A stretch of 64,000 nt of DNA from Tautonia sociabilis (GTDB lineage: Bacteria; Planctomycetota; Planctomycetia; Isosphaerales; Isosphaeraceae), in the NCBI RefSeq assembly GCF_003977685.1, contig NZ_RYZH01000021.1:1-64000 (forward strand), read 5' to 3'. A program made the translations under genes and the position numbers. A model generated the notes under the pieces. It was not told the origin of the DNA. It did not search any database and saw only the letters and a program-made list of their open reading frames with translations. Each line of letters opens with the position of its first letter. Positions within the stretch are counted from its first letter, which is position 1. Shown piece by piece: positions 63,841 to 64,000 of this stretch.

Positions 63841-64000
63841 GAGTGCTGCCCCGGACGATAATAGGCCCTTCGCTCGCCGAGCAGGATCCCTCGCACGACC
63901 GGGTCGCGGCGAGCGGCGGTCGAACCTCTCCACTGTACCAGAATCCGCCCCGGCCGCCCCCTGGGCCGGATCGCGATCGGTCATCGTTATGAAGCTCGGC
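63841..64000. other. Upstream region of the adenylyltransferase gene, running to the window edge
   Basis: Contains the complement of TATTAT about 20 bases from the start codon, a possible -10 element of a leftward promoter, but no good -35 element. No gene fragment is recognisable at the right edge. Confidence 0.3.

Noticed and set aside
63841-63984. Extension of the GlnE-like protein to an ATG at 63984
   Set aside because: The added 48 residues are Arg/Asp/Gly-rich without fold signs, and a TATTAT element lies between the two starts. The alternative cannot be fully excluded.

Overview
The window is about 70% GC and looks like chromosomal DNA of a planctomycete, probably of the Isosphaeraceae type (inference). 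The support is a set of family-level hallmarks: a Tat-exported DUF1501 protein, a DUF1559 pilin-like protein, a CRTAC1/ASPIC protein with TPR partners, a PQQ-type dehydrogenase fused to cytochrome c, a redoxin-cytochrome c-copper monooxygenase fusion, and Pfa-like polyketide synthases. I recognised no tRNA, rRNA or CRISPR array.

Layout. 0-12 kb: the edge of an IS element, a TauE/SafE permease, a DUF1501 protein, a PP1-like phosphatase, two poorly known proteins, the redoxin/cytochrome/Cu-oxygenase fusion, then a rightward set: a lysine-less lipoyl-like protein, a NUDIX hydrolase, tmk and holB. 12-23 kb (leftward): a triheme PQQ-like dehydrogenase, then a TPR / CRTAC1 / TPR / DUF1559 / small lipoprotein set, then membrane protein genes. 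24.3-42.4 kb (leftward): an 18-kb, tightly packed operon for a polyketide or secondary lipid. It has two giant synthases (NPD-NPD-KS-AT-ACP-KR and KS(Cys to Ser)-AT-DH-PPTase), a discrete ACP, an alpha/beta hydrolase, an SDR, two paralogous zinc-ribbon methyltransferases and a MacB-like ABC exporter. Another SDR follows after a gap. 42.9-54.9 kb: secreted unknown proteins around an S49 peptidase homologue that lacks its catalytic dyad, a hybrid histidine kinase, a heavy-metal RND efflux pair whose adaptor carries four Cys/His modules, and a secreted nitrilase. 55-64 kb: nitrogen assimilation, with glnA, a beta-barrel porin, amt, a P-II gene and a GlnE-like adenylyltransferase.

Two systems deserve most attention. 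First, the nitrogen locus appears rewired. The P-II protein has Phe at position 51, where GlnD would uridylylate Tyr. The GlnE-like enzyme is a single module that carries two ACT-like domains at its N-terminus, the domains with which GlnD normally senses glutamine. GlnA keeps the adenylylation-type Tyr. Glutamine sensing may therefore act directly on the adenylyltransferase (inference). Second, the PKS operon encodes a complete make-modify-release-export set for an unknown lipid-like product, with tandem NPD domains, one ACP in place of the usual Pfa array, a KS without its cysteine and a fused PPTase.

Most genes sit in operons with 4-nt ATGA overlaps. Strong GC-rich hairpins mark several gene ends.
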